Positions 51,201-61,495 of a stretch of DNA of 64,000 nucleotides are shown here, in pieces. The position numbers and the translations under genes are program-made. The stretch is from Anagrus nilaparvatae. Its lineage: Eukaryota; Arthropoda; Insecta; Hymenoptera; Mymaridae. The stretch is from NCBI GenBank assembly GCA_022575985.1, contig JAKSXM010000272.1, positions 31,265,501 through 31,329,500 of the forward strand. The letters run 5' to 3'. The notes under the pieces are model-generated. The model saw only the letters and a program-made list of their open reading frames with translations. It had not been told where the DNA came from and made no database searches. Position 1 is the stretch's first letter. Each line of letters begins with the position of its first letter.

Positions 51201-51299
51201 CCGAGTGGTTCGAGAGGTTCTTTTTGCTATACGCAAAGAGATCCACCTTATTGTCCGAAATATAGAAATGGTCGAGGAGATAAAAAATGTTGTTTATGA
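36209..51299 (+). CDS. Secreted pancreatic-type lipase / phospholipase A1-like protein
   Basis: Extracellular alpha/beta-hydrolase acting on lipid esters; triglyceride versus phospholipid preference cannot be told. Exons: candidate first coding exon 36209-36226 (MDHLKW), then 36632-36923, 50509-50898 and 50965-51299 (stop TGA). Phases join, giving 1035 nt or 344 aa. The first exon is inferred from frame, donor GTAAAT and position. It completes a signal peptide continuing KIARLAVFVVVLLLNGAES. The junction across the 13.6-kb intron 36924-50508 restores ILIHGYAG/GDNV, normal for the oxyanion-loop region. Catalytic residues by this model are Ser177 (VGHSLGAH), Asp201 (IALDPARP) and His266 (QLCSHVW). 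Paired cysteines and the GHVDFCVNGGKSQPFC block are typical of the family. The C-terminus is Cys-rich (RGDKKCCL). Two SMYD4-like genes lie antisense inside the large intron. AATAAA at 51589 is the likely 3' end. Confidence 0.88.
37343..37695. mobile_element. MITE-like element in the lipase intron, about 350 bp
   Basis: Terminal inverted repeats of about 85-90 bp. The left arm starts ATCTAGGGCAAAAAAG at 37344. The right arm ends with the inverse, TTCACCCTAGATGT, at 37694. Shared blocks are TATTTTCTA and CCTAGGGAGA. No coding capacity. Confidence 0.8.
37770..39858. repeat. 2.1-kb palindrome (about 1-kb arms) in the lipase intron
   Basis: The left arm (about 37770-38791) and right arm (about 38842-39858) are inverted copies differing at only scattered positions, with a spacer of about 50 bp. 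The ends read CCATTACTTTTCATACAAAA and its inverse. Both strands therefore carry the same 121-codon open frame (38214-38579 minus; 39050-39415 plus), but it has no recognised similarity and is probably incidental. It is most likely a foldback or long-hairpin DNA element, young because the arms hardly differ. Confidence 0.92.
40203..42415 (-). CDS. SMYD4-like protein with N-terminal membrane segment and altered SET motif
   Basis: TPR-SET-MYND protein of the SMYD4 type; relatives methylate lysines or act as chromatin cofactors. Five exons, minus strand: 42415-41353, 41288-41020, 40952-40755, 40682-40554 and 40481-40203. Phases join to 1938 nt, 645 aa. Residues about 7-27 (ISIWILFFVITIIVIIYICL) are a strongly hydrophobic stretch, so the protein may be membrane-anchored, unusual for a SMYD. 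TPR-like helices cover about 55-200. SET part 1 is at about 218-260 (KFGKHF, KTGEIILIDKAYC). The MYND zinc finger spans Cys266-Cys305. The SET core near 445-515 has NHNC-INN (480-486) where SMYD enzymes have NHSC-PN. The YG motif (LYTSYG) and post-SET cysteines 536, 538 and 541 remain. Catalytic activity is doubtful. It is a tandem paralogue of the gene at 44688-46816, and both lie antisense in the lipase intron. Confidence 0.9.
42824..43968. repeat. 1.1-kb palindrome between the two SMYD4-like genes
   Basis: Arms of about 565 bp (42824-43388 and 43397-43968) are inverted copies with few mismatches and almost no spacer (centre near GTAAATCTTGCTAC). The ends read ATATGAGCAATTATTTTAAA and its inverse. 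It lies 400 bp upstream of the start codon of the 40203-42415 gene, so it may have displaced or replaced promoter sequence. Part of its arm recurs at about 50190-50425. Confidence 0.92.
43969..44687. other. Intergenic between palindrome and SMYD4-like gene 3' end
   Basis: AT-rich, no gene seen. TTTATT at 44604-44609 reads AATAAA on the minus strand, 79 nt past the stop codon of the upstream SMYD4-like gene, and is its likely polyadenylation signal. Confidence 0.5.
44688..46816 (-). CDS. SMYD4-like SET and MYND domain protein with intact SET motifs
   Basis: Predicted lysine methyltransferase of SMYD4 type. Five exons, minus strand: 46816-45844, 45774-45518, 45440-45252, 45174-45043 and 44978-44688. 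Phases join to 1842 nt, 613 aa. The start MLEQSLYNAT has no membrane segment, unlike the paralogue. TPR-like helices cover about 35-175 (GNRLFSGENY, LVSAIANRSYLLRHLGKY). The SET N-part has GRH at 206-208 and LKPGEIIVVEKAYC. The MYND finger spans Cys240-Cys279. The SET core has SYFNHSCHPNV with NHSC at 443-446. LFETYG is at 474-479 and post-SET Cys 501, 503 and 506 (CDCTPC). Exon boundaries match the paralogue one for one, so the pair arose by tandem duplication. The C-terminus is a helical extension. Nested antisense in the lipase intron. Confidence 0.92.
47222..47391. repeat. Tandem duplication, unit about 83-86 bp
   Basis: Copies 47222-47304 and 47305-47391 share CTCAGTCTCT, GGAATAAATATAAAAATAAA and the stretch TACTAAATTAAGTTAACAAA. 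They differ by a few substitutions and one 3-bp indel. Located about 400 bp upstream of the start codon at 46816. Confidence 0.9.
47714..47840. repeat. Perfect 54-bp-arm hairpin (MITE-like)
   Basis: ATTTGGAAAATTGAATTTAT at 47714 and its exact inverse ending at 47840 bound two 54-bp arms with a loop of about 19 nt. The absence of mismatches suggests recent origin or gene conversion. Confidence 0.88.
48613..49702 (+). mobile_element. Helitron-like non-autonomous element
   Basis: The right end shows the classic Helitron 3' architecture: GC-rich hairpins (GGGGGCGCAGCCCCC near 49645; CGGGGCGAGCGAAGCGAGCCGG at about 49673-49692 as imperfect stem) followed closely by CTAG at 49699-49702. The left end starts TCCTATATATATATAAAT, followed by the (TTTG)n and CCGAAATGGATAAACT words common in Helitron-like repeats of insects. 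A second TCCTATATATATATATAAATGG at about 49404 could be the start of a shorter copy, or two elements may be joined. No Rep/helicase is encoded. Family assignment rests on termini only. Confidence 0.75.
50235..50376. mobile_element. MITE with perfect 48-bp TIRs, 142 bp
   Basis: The arms 50235-50282 and 50329-50376 are exact inverse copies (start AATAGTATATTAAGTATCAA, inner end GCACTAGCGTGA). The GC-rich loop carries repeated CACTCGTG. The flanks belong to a second repeat, matching the arm of the palindrome at 42824-43968, so it is a clean nested insertion. It ends about 130 bp before a lipase exon. Confidence 0.9.
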
Positions 51300-51588
51300 A
51301 TGTAATTTATAACTGGATTTGTCAGTGAAATGTTTGATTCTCTAATTTTAAGTTATTACCATGGTTATTACGTAGAGCGCGAGCGTTCCTTAAAATAATG
51401 TTACTTATGAGAACTGAGTGGATAGTAAAATGCCAAAGACCAAAAAAAAAATAATTAAATAATATAAAGATTTAAATTTTTTAAGGTTAAAGTTTCTTCT
51501 TAATAACATTGATTTAAAAATGTTTATAATTTTGTTGACGATTTGCATTTATGTACTTAATTTAATAACAGTAATCCGATCGTAATGG

Positions 51589-51594
51589 AATAAA
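51589..51594 (+). terminator. Polyadenylation signal of the lipase gene
   Basis: AATAAA lies 290 nt after the lipase stop codon, the first canonical signal in an AT-rich 3' region. Confidence 0.5.
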
Positions 51595-52056
51595 ATGTTT
51601 ACCTGCGTATCAATTTATTGAATTTAAATTTATAAAAACGAAATACGAAGCTGAAAAAGTAATTTTAAATAAAAAAAATTGTTTCTAAAATTTACAAAAA
51701 GTTTTTAAATGGAGTAAAGTAATTATACTGTATTTACCTCATTTTCAGAAAAAAAAATATTTTTTTTTCAGTGTTTCTAGAAGGCACGTATTTTTTCACT
51801 AAGATCCTTAAGTGTAAAAAAATACTTCAAATAGAAACTACCTCGAAAACTACTTGGTTCGAGGTAATCCTAATTATGTTAATTGTGTATTACGTTACAA
51901 ATAAAGTAAAAAAAATTAAAATTCTTTAAGGCTTTACATAAAAGCAATTACAAAAAATTTTTTTTTAATCAAAATTTTAATTTCAATGTTATCTTGAAAA
52001 AATATATTGTATGTTTAGTCAAGGCGTCTGGGTAAAAAAAGGTCAAAGCCGACATT

Positions 52057-52641
52057 TCCATAAAAATGAATCATAATTTTAGCTGGAACCTAGTGGAATC
52101 TTCTCATGAAGGCCTAAGGAATTAAAAAGTGATAAAAAAATTCTCGATTTTAAAATTAGGCGAAAAACAATTTCATCCCTCCCTGCCCTCATTGACCCAA
52201 AAAATTAAAAATAACCTTTTTTGAAATTTTTAAGGGAGCTAGTGAAAATAAAGATGTTACACCCCTTTAAATTAGTTTTTGACGTCAGATTCGGATTTAA
52301 CGTCCCAAAATACCTACGAGATTCAATAAAAATGAAAAAAAAAATCAGTTTTTGAGAAACATGAAAATTTTAGGGGGTGTAAGGGTGAAAATAAGGGTGT
52401 TATATCCTTCTAATTTGGTTTTTGACGCCAGATTCGGATTAAGCAGCCCAAAATACTCACTAGATAACTAAAAAATTGCAAAAAAGGTTATTTATAACTT
52501 TTTGGTTCAATGGGAGAGGGGAATTGAAGGTGTTATTTGACCTATTTGAAAATGGGGAATTTTTTGTTAACGCATTTTTTCCCTTAGGCCTTCCTGAGAA
52601 GATTCCACTAGGTTTCAGCTAAATTGATTCATTTTCGTAGA
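52057..52641. mobile_element. MITE-like element with internal direct repeat, about 590 bp
   Basis: Terminal inverted repeats of about 63 bp (52058-52122 and 52584-52641) share ATGAATCA, AACCTAGTGGAATCTTCTCA and AAGGCCTAAG. Inside, a block of about 130 bp is directly duplicated (TTTTTGACGTCAGATTCGGATT near 52267 and TTTTTGACGCCAGATTCGGATT near 52420). It lies between the convergent 3' ends of the lipase and T-box genes. Confidence 0.82.
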
Positions 52642-53111
52642 ATTTTTGGGGGGTTCACAAGAGAAACCAAACTAGTAATGAAATGCGGGGAGAATAAAAT
52701 GAAAAAACAATGTTGTTATTTGTAAAAATTGATTTATTAGATCGTTATAAAAAATAGCAGGTAACATCTTTATTATAATTATTTTGTCCTTATAATCTAT
52801 TTGTACATTTTATTTTAATTTATTTTTTTAACGTTATTTGGTAAATTTTACATCTAATGCTTACATAATAAGAAAATTTAAAATTTTAAGTACTATAACT
52901 TAATTAATACGTAGCTCTATGTACAGAAAATAAGAAAATAAGAAAATAAAAAAGGAACAATTTTCCTATATTCGATTGTTTGGAGGCACCTTTTTATCAC
53001 AAACGTTTTAAATTATCGCCCAAATTTACAATTTACAATGTAATATTTTTCAATACTTTGGTACAACTTAAATTACTAAAATTGCAATACACTTATAATT
53101 AAAAATTAGGA
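52642..53111 (-). other. Presumed 3' UTR of the T-box gene
   Basis: AT-rich sequence directly after the T-box stop. Minus-strand AATAAA candidates lie at 52733-52738 and 52769-52774, among others. No further gene seen. Confidence 0.45.
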
Positions 53112-56100
53112 TTATCTTCTGTAATCCATCAGAGGCATCTGCAGATGTGCGTAATTGTTCATTTGAATATATTGCTGCCTCATGTTTGCTAATTCTATTG
53201 CTAATTTCAATTCGTTAAAACCTTCGAAATCGAGATAATCGGGCATTGGTTGGTATGTTGATTTTTTATAAATTTCCTCAATAGGATTATCTCGAAACTG
53301 AGTACTTTTATAGATTTGCTGGCTTGGCATAATTGAAGGTAATGGGCTTGCTTGTGTACCCTCTGAGGATTTTTTCATCTCGTTGTCGTCCATCCATGGT
53401 CGGTGAAGTCTTGGTCGAGACTCTTCGGGTTTGGTTGGTGCTGGTGTATTTGATTGAGGCAATGGCGAACAATTCCTTGAACCCGATGAAGTACTGGCAC
53501 TGTAAATCGTGCAAGATTCCTCGAATTCGCGATCGCAGTGTCGTTTTGATAATGGCTCTTCGGAATTCGAATCGGAAAATGAACCTGTTGTCGAACGATT
53601 TCCAATTTCAGAGTCTGATGAAGAAATGTTACCTTCTTCTTCTTCGTCCAAGGGATTGTTCCTTTGACGCTTTCTTTTGCATTGTGACTGCCCAGATTCT
53701 CGAAAACCTTTGGCGAATGGGTTGTTGTCAATTTTTAATTTCGTTATGTTTTCGTTCTGTAAAATAAAAAAATATGAAACTTAATAAAGAAAACAAAAAA
53801 TTTTTTTTAGCTCGCATTTTTTTGTCAAATAGATCATTACCTGATAAGCAGTAACAGCAATGAATTCGGTTTCTTTGAAGCTATAATTCATAGAAGGGTT
53901 ATTGTACAAATCCATCATATTGTTAGCGTCTTCGCATCTGACGATCCAAATTCTTGGTATATATTTGTGCATCGACGTCAAAAGTACCTAAAAAAAATAT
54001 TATAAGTAAATTTAAAATAATTTAACACCCGCATAGTATAATTTCTAAAAAAGCAAATTAGACATGTGTACGATGTGTCATAATATCACAACTTTTTTTA
54101 GTGGTTGCCAAAAAAAAAAATATAAATATCAAGTATTTAGGGACACGCACACGCATATTTATAATATAGAAAGCAGTCATCTTTTTTGAAGATATCGTAA
54201 TATTTTGTATATCATGTAAGAGCGTGTAAGAGTGTGTCTCGCCTGGTCTCGCACAGTTGGATAACGAAGAAGATTTTTATTAAAATCATAATTGCTTTGC
54301 GGAATTCGTCAAGGGTGTGCCGGCGCGGGCGCCTTTCTCTGGCTGTACAAATTTTTTCCCTTTTTTCTTTCTCTCTGCCTATGGGCGCCGCCGCGACGCG
54401 AAGATCCCGATTCGATGGCGCCCGTTTTCGGCGTGAATCCTGGTTTATATTTACTAATATTAAAAAAATGGTTTATGCTATTAGACGCGATTCCCAAAAT
54501 TAATTCGTAATATCAAAACCGAGGACCCCTTTTTACTTTCTCGGAAGAATACGCGAATTTTTCTGGCAAATTTAAAACCACGCGACAAGTAAAATAATTG
54601 AATTTATAAAAAAGTCAATTATGCGTTTGTTTTAATTTTTTAATTGCAGGATGACGCCAAAAGAAATTTCTTTCAATAAATCATCCCAAGTCAGAACCGG
54701 AAGCATTTAAAAAAGGATTAAAATTAAATGCAGTTTAAACAAAAAGACAGTTTTCAAAGTAAAAAATAAAAATTACGTATACGATTTCATTTGTTTATTG
54801 AGGTGGCAAAAGCTGTTTCAATAAATTTTTATGTCTTTTTCGTGTACACTTTTAATAAAGCTGAGTACATATTGACAATCGTAAATATTAACTTACATTA
54901 TCGTGATGCTCGACGGCATTATTTGTGAGTTTAAGTTTTGAGAAATTGATGTTATGTTGCATCCAATGTGCACCGGTAGCCGGACTATCTGGATGAACGT
55001 AAACTCTTCTGTCAACAGTCGGCTGTGGTTCGGCTGGTCCAGCGGATGTCCACCCTTTGCTTTGATTTTTTAACGAACTGTATGGACCTTGACTGTTGTT
55101 TAAGATTTGCTGATGACTTTGATTAGAATTTTCATTTCCGCCGCCAATGTATTTATGACGACGATCTGATGCTGGGGTAAATTCTAAGAATATGCAATAA
55201 CGACTGCGTTTTTGGAAACCTGATGCTGATAATTGAACCGATGGAAACATTCGTCTGTAAATAAAAAGGAGAAAAAAATTAAATTATTGTTTATAGAGCG
55301 AAATCTTAAAAATATGTTTTATGGTCTTCGGGTTAAGACGTCTTTTCAAAGTTGGCGTCAGACAGTAATTGACGAGTAATTTGATAATATTTTATTAAAT
55401 TCAAGAGAGTAATTAATCTTTTGACTAAAAATTAACTTAAAACAAATACTTTTGAATCCTTTCAAGTATCTTTGCTTTTAATTATAGAGTAATTAACATG
55501 AAGTAGAGTTTTAAAAAAATTTGACTCCAAAAAACTTGAATAAAGACTAAATTTTTAACGGTTCATATAATAAATGAATTTTTTTCTTTTAAATATCGTA
55601 TTTCATTCTATTATTTTAAAAGGATTGTGATATTATCTATTTTCATTTCAAGAACCTTTTTAACATTTTTCAAGTAGGATATTTAACTTTTAAATTTGTT
55701 ACGCTATTGGAATTAACATTGACGGCGCATCTCAACAACTGGCAAGTAATTATAGTAAGTTTTCATTTGGATCCACACCCATAGACTTACTGTTTTTCTT
55801 CATCTCGTTAAAAGTACACTGAGAAAAAAAATGTTTGCTGCTAAAATTGGGATTTTTTTCAGTGTAGCTACGATATTTATGGAAATTTAAATATGCTAAT
55901 TATTCTTTACAAAGTGTAAAGTGCCACACACATTCATAAATTCTATAAAAATTAAAATCCTTTACAATGGAATATGATAAATTACAATTTTATTTTTTTT
56001 TATAATCGATTTAACTAATGAGACTGGCGCCTCCGCGCTTCTTGAATTTAAAAATTTTAAAAGGGTACAGGTATTTCACGAATACCAAAAATATTCTCAT

Positions 56101-59100
56101 AATTATTAATCAAAGAATCACGCTGTGCAAAAAAAGAAAAAAATTATTATTTTATTACTTTCACACACGCGTTAAAAAATTTGACGTTTACTATTTCAAA
56201 ATTGTCATTAAAGTTATCATTTTGGCGCCCCGGAGGAATTCCCTAAAAATGGAAAAAGCACGCGAGACACGTTTTTCTATTAATTTTGAATAAATATAAA
56301 TAAAATAAATAATAATCAAAGCTGTCGAGTCATAAATAATAAAGAGAAGAATCTTGATTAGAATTCTCGGGTACTTATGTAACGCGATGAATCAAACAAT
56401 TTTTTCTGGCTATTGTTTGTTAAAAAAAATATTTTTTAAGCACCTTTGTTTGGACGCTAAGAAAAGTTTGTCACCTTTGTTTACAGTGTACGGATCGGAT
56501 TTTTTTTTATTTTAATTATTTTAAATAAATAAAATTTACCTAATAATAGCTTCGACTTCGTTTTACGTAATTTTAAAAATTTATCTTATTGAAAAGATCT
56601 CGTGCAGCGGATCTTGGATGCTTTTACAACAACCTAATCTTCTAAGATCTATAATTTTAATTTACGGCTATTATCGTAACAAGCGTCATAAATTTTATAA
56701 TCGGCGATGCTTCCCTTTCACTTTTCCGAAATTTTAAATTTTTCTATATTTTCACAAAATTTGAAAAACTGGAAAATGGCTAATTCGATTATTAATTAGA
56801 GTTTTCAAGCAAGTATTGAAAATTCTTAAAAATCATGTAATCTTTGGTTTTTAAAAGATTATTTTAAAAATATTTGTTTTTCGAGACAGGTAAGTAATAA
56901 CATAAAAAAACAAACTAACTAATAATGCAAGAAAAAATTTTTTTAGTCCTCGTTTTTTAATGACTTGCTTAATCTCTAATTTTTTTCTCTAAAATGTAAT
57001 AAAAATAAATAAACAAACAAAATTTTGGATTAGAAATAAACCTTAAAAAAAGCAAGAAAAAAAAGGTACTGCGGTCTTGACGGTCATTATTTGAAAAAAA
57101 GTAGACTTCCGGTGAAATTTTTCGAAAAAAAAGTAAATAAAATTATAGGTAAACCACTTTTAAACAATTCTCTTAATCATATTTACTTTCGAGGGGTTTT
57201 AATTACTCATTTTTTCTTTTATTTACGTAACTACTTATAAAACCGTATGCGGTATAATAAAAAAAAGTTTTTATAGTCTTTTTTTTTAACGCAATTATAA
57301 TAAGTGGTTTTTTTTCAATATTCGAAATTTTTCTTTTATATTAGGTTAAATTCTTTGAATTTTATTACGGTGTTAAGAATTATTTTCTAAAATTAAACAA
57401 AAATTCTCGTCGATCAAGAGATTGATCAAGTCAAATTAGAGTCGAATCCGTCTTGAATACAAATTAGTTCGATAACTCAAATTTCTTAGAATTCAGCTAG
57501 ATTTTTGATAATAATAATTTGAAAAGAGTATGACAGTTGAATTTTTGGACAGAGATAATCAAGACCAAAACGTACCCACTTTTTGCATGCAGAAAATTTT
57601 TTAAGCCACGAGTTTTGGAAAAAGTCATGGGTCCACAACGTTGGCCAATTTTCGGGACAAATGAAATAGCTTTGATTTTTATATTCGGGCAATTATGAAA
57701 AATTTTTATTTAACCGAGTTCTAATGGAAGGATAAAATAAACCCCGTCTAAAATCATTATCCATTTAAAAATTGATTTAAAATAAAGGTTCCATCAGAAC
57801 TCAGATACTGAAAAATGATAAATGTAAGTCGAGCATGTTTTGGCTAAATTGAATCTAGGCTATTCTGAGGTGTCATACTTTCAGTTTTTTTGGTCTATCT
57901 TTGTACAAAAATTACAAGCATTTTGTCATAGCCGGCCCCGAAGCTATAATCAAGTAATTTAGCACATTTCAATCGACTGCTGAATTAAAATATTATTTAT
58001 TTTTTTAGCTAGTTGTAAAAGTTAGAAAAAGCAAAAAAAATTAAAAGAGATACAGGATAGAGCAAAAAATGAAGTAGCATAAATACAAAGATGTAAAAAT
58101 GAAGAGGTGTTAAATAAATTAACACATTCGTTTTTATATGAATTTCAAATTAATGCTAATGTATGCGCGTCGGTATAAGACTTTTTTTATTACACCAAAA
58201 ACCGTACGCGTCGAATATAAAAGTTTTGGCTTGTTTTTTAATCGCCATATTGAATTTTCAAACTCAGCTAATAAATCGAAAAGGTACCTTTGGAGATCGC
58301 AAAAACAATGAAAAGATTTGCATGTAGGGATTGTAGGGATCGTAGGGTGGCAAGTGTCGGGGCGCCATGGTAGATTCAAAGAAAACGCGATAAAAGCAGA
58401 ATAAGAGAATTTAAAAATGTTATTTGGCGCCAGCATGAGGAAGCAGACTGTGACGCGATTCTCTTTCTCCAACTTTTTCGGCATCATACTATAACCTCTT
58501 TCTAAATATTTTTACACATTTGTTTTTTTATCATCCGCATGTGCGTTCATGATGCTACTGTACGACTTGAAAGGATAATGTAACCTCCTTATCAAAGCTT
58601 TTTTAAGTGCCGGTTTCTTTCAACTGTCATTTTGTTTATCTTTCTTTTATTTGACCACTTTAGTCAAAGTTAGCAGCTGTTAAATTAACTCGAATTATTA
58701 TTATTTATTTGATTTTATAATTTTGACAATAAAAAAACAAAAATTCCTTTATCTTCTTGATAATAAAGCTACTACGTTACGTGCGCGCGCTTTTCAAAAT
58801 GATTAATTATCTAATTTTAAATGAAAATATTAGGATAAGATAAAAATACCAAAGATGCGTAAAAATAATATTTAATTTAAATTAACTTTCGACTTTCCTA
58901 TTTTTTCTTTAAATTTTTTTTACCAAATTTCGATACTTGTGAGAAACCTCGTGTTTATTTATTTTCTCGCGTATAGCAGCAGCTAAATAACATTTGCTTC
59001 CTTAATTTTTAACGTGAAATTTAAAACGGAAGCCTTTTCGTCTAAAATCTATTATGCTTTTTAAAACAAATGTTGTACACGTGTCGCGTTTCCGAAAATT

Positions 59101-61495
59101 TTTCCGAAAAAGAAATTTTCTTTACACTCGACACGTGTGTCTTATAATATTTTAAGACCGCACATGATGTTGCATATGGCGCAGGAGCATATTTTTCTAA
59201 TAAAGGTGAAAAAAATTAACTTTCGATTCTTGTTTTTCACTGCATGTTCCAACTTTTTGATTTTAATTTAAAATATGGCGCAATATTACTAAACAGATGT
59301 CCGTCTTTCTTCCTGTCAAGCAAGGTAAAGATGCTAATTTCCGGTTCAGCTTCGTGCTTTGTTATTTAAAATTACGCGTTATATTTATATGGAAAAAAAT
59401 ATTCAAAGAATTTAAATCAGAATTAATCGTAATTTTAAAAATAGTACGATAAAAACCGTATCCGCTAGTAAGTTGATAAAAATTGTTTGATTCATATTTT
59501 TTCGAAAATCATCGTATTACAAAAGATAAATTTGGGTAAAACTTGTAAAATGTCTATATTTTTGTTGTTTAAATTCAAAAGTTTGTTAATTAAAATGATT
59601 AAATCGGACATTTTCTAAATAAAAAGGACAATACTGCCATCTTTGCCCCCGATCGTATAGCAAGAATTTAAATTAAAAAAGTATAAAAAGTATACGTTTA
59701 ATGACACCCCTGGCTCATCTTCGTCAACGAGTTCACGCAATGTTTAAAATATTATAAATTTTTGACTATTTTATCTCACGACTTCAATATCTTTGATCTC
59801 CGATTCTCTCATTATCTTCTTTTTTTATTCATTCGAAAAAAAATATTTGAATAAAAAAAAGTAAGAATTTACGACTCTCCAGAATAAGTGGATTTATTGA
59901 AAAATCACACCATTCATGTTAATAGTCGCGACAAAGGAATACACCGCTGTCGCCACGACTTTTTAATATTTAATATTATATACGTGTAATAACACATTTT
60001 TTTCATAATTTAAAACGCGTGAAATTCTAATCAAATCGATAAAAAACGACCTCCAAGATTTTAGAGAATATCATCAGATAACTATTATTTACTCTCATCG
60101 AGCGTAACAATTTAAAAGCGATGCACCTGCAGTGTAATTTAAATTTCTAAGAACTCGTTTTTTTATTATAAACTATTTTGAACGACGCGACGGTCATAAT
60201 AAATTTAGAAAGTTGGATCAAATTCATAGCAAAATAATTAATAATAAATGCAAATTTTAAATCTTTTTGACACGTTTTATGATATATTTTTTATCTTGCC
60301 GTACAAAATAAAAGCTTAAAACAAAGAGGCGCCAGTTTGGGACCCCCTGTTATGCGTGAGATTCGTGTATCTTGATTATTATACAAGGAGAACATTTTTT
60401 ATGTTTGTTTTCTCCTTCTCGATATTCTGATTCCTTTTTTTTAAAGGGTTAAAATACGAGATGTTACAAAATGATAGAACCCAGATTTATATACAAACAA
60501 TTTTCAGTTGAAAAGCTAAAAATTTTTGCGTAATGCGGTGAAATTAATAAGCAAATTTTCCTCCTCGCATTTAAAAGGTGCGAATCTCCGGAACTCGATA
60601 TTTAGCACTTTCTCATTTGTTCAACACATTAGTAACATAATATTAAATAGGTGTGAATATAATAAGCAAGAGTCGGGTTATTTTTTTTCTTCTTTTTCTT
60701 GTATTCTTTCGACGGCGCATTTTACACACACATGTACATAAGCTTTGAATTTTTATAATATATAACTTGTTAAATTTAACACCTTCTCTAGACATAATTT
60801 TTTGATAAAAATGTTGCTTACAACTATAGAACGGAGACGCATATGAAAATTTATTTTCCCGCCGAAATTTTTCAAGTAAATACGTCAAAAAAATCAGATC
60901 TGCGTTATTATAACGGTACAGCTAAATTTTAAATTTTAATTCGTAAAAAATGATTCACCAATACTCTTGGCGCCGATATGTTGGCAACCCATTCGCGACA
61001 AGTAGTTGTAACAGTCGACAGGTATATATTTCTAACGTGAGAATCGAAATGTTTGAATAAAGGTCCGACAATGCGTCGCCATTAGTTCGCGTGCGGATTT
61101 TGATTTTTCATAATAGAAGAAAATCGCGTAAAGGACACTATTTATCTATTTTATGGCTGATTTTAGTGGCGGCCCTTTTAGAGATTAAGGAGACTTAATC
61201 TTAAAATAAAAGCGCGGCACTCTTTTGAGCAAGGAACGCGGCGCCAATATCGGTTCGCAGGTTTACATTGTGTATAGAAATAAATGTTCCTTTAATTTAT
61301 GCAAAAATAAAAAATGATTTATTACCTTCCAGATTTTGTTATAATCATTTCTGTTGTCTCTTTGTGAAATTGCTGCCAGAGTTTCTTATTAACTAATTCG
61401 ATCTTTATATCTTCTGTCAATCTCGGTCCCAAACGAGGAGAATTCAACAGGGATGTCCAGTTGTTTTCGTCTGCGAAACAATAGAATTTACGCAT
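53112..61495 (-). CDS. T-box transcription factor, Tbx6/Dorsocross-like
   Basis: Nuclear DNA-binding factor; Dorsocross genes act in dorsal ectoderm, amnioserosa/serosa and heart of insects. Exons, minus strand: 61495 or 61470 to 61326, 55254-54897, 53987-53841 and 53756-53112 (stop). Phases join to 1320 nt, 439 aa from the ATG at 61495. That ATG is in frame ([12 protein letters not shown]), but a good acceptor (TATTGTTTCGCAG) ends at 61471, so the true start may be in an upstream exon. The T-box runs from about 39 ([20 protein letters not shown]) through [22 protein letters not shown] and [12 protein letters not shown] to [20 protein letters not shown] and NPFAKGFRE at about 245. A 27-residue Asn/Gln/Ser-rich insertion sits at about 97-123, in the loop before [12 protein letters not shown]. 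After the T-box come a basic CKRKRQR stretch (possible NLS) and an acidic DEEEEG and Ser-rich tail. Subfamily is inferred from [12 protein letters not shown] and the GQSQCKRKR end; it is less certain than the T-box assignment. Confidence 0.88.
53988..54896 (-). other. T-box intron 2 with a GC-rich core
   Basis: 909-bp intron. Its middle (about 54235-54440) is clearly richer in CpG than the rest and holds three GGCGCC sites (54328, 54384, 54417), one with GCCGCCGCGACGCG attached. It may be an intronic enhancer or silencer (inference). No coding similarity recognised. Confidence 0.5.
55255..61325 (-). other. T-box intron 1 (6.07 kb), probable regulatory intron
   Basis: No protein-coding similarity and, unlike the region to its left, no palindromes or mobile elements were recognised. 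GGCGCC occurs at 56026, 56224, 58361, 58426, 60328, 60969 and 61240. CpG density rises toward the 5' exon. Paired E-boxes (CACGTG) in inverted repeat lie at 59074-59085 and 59129-59140. A large repeat-free first intron with clustered motifs is common for developmental regulators. Enhancer function is inferred. Confidence 0.5.

Noticed and set aside
53333..53767. 144-codon plus-strand frame opposite the last T-box exon
   Set aside because: It is an antisense shadow of the T-box coding exon and shows no similarity of its own.
58134..58487. 117-codon minus-strand frame in the T-box intron
   Set aside because: No similarity, no splice or initiation context, and the composition resembles surrounding intron.
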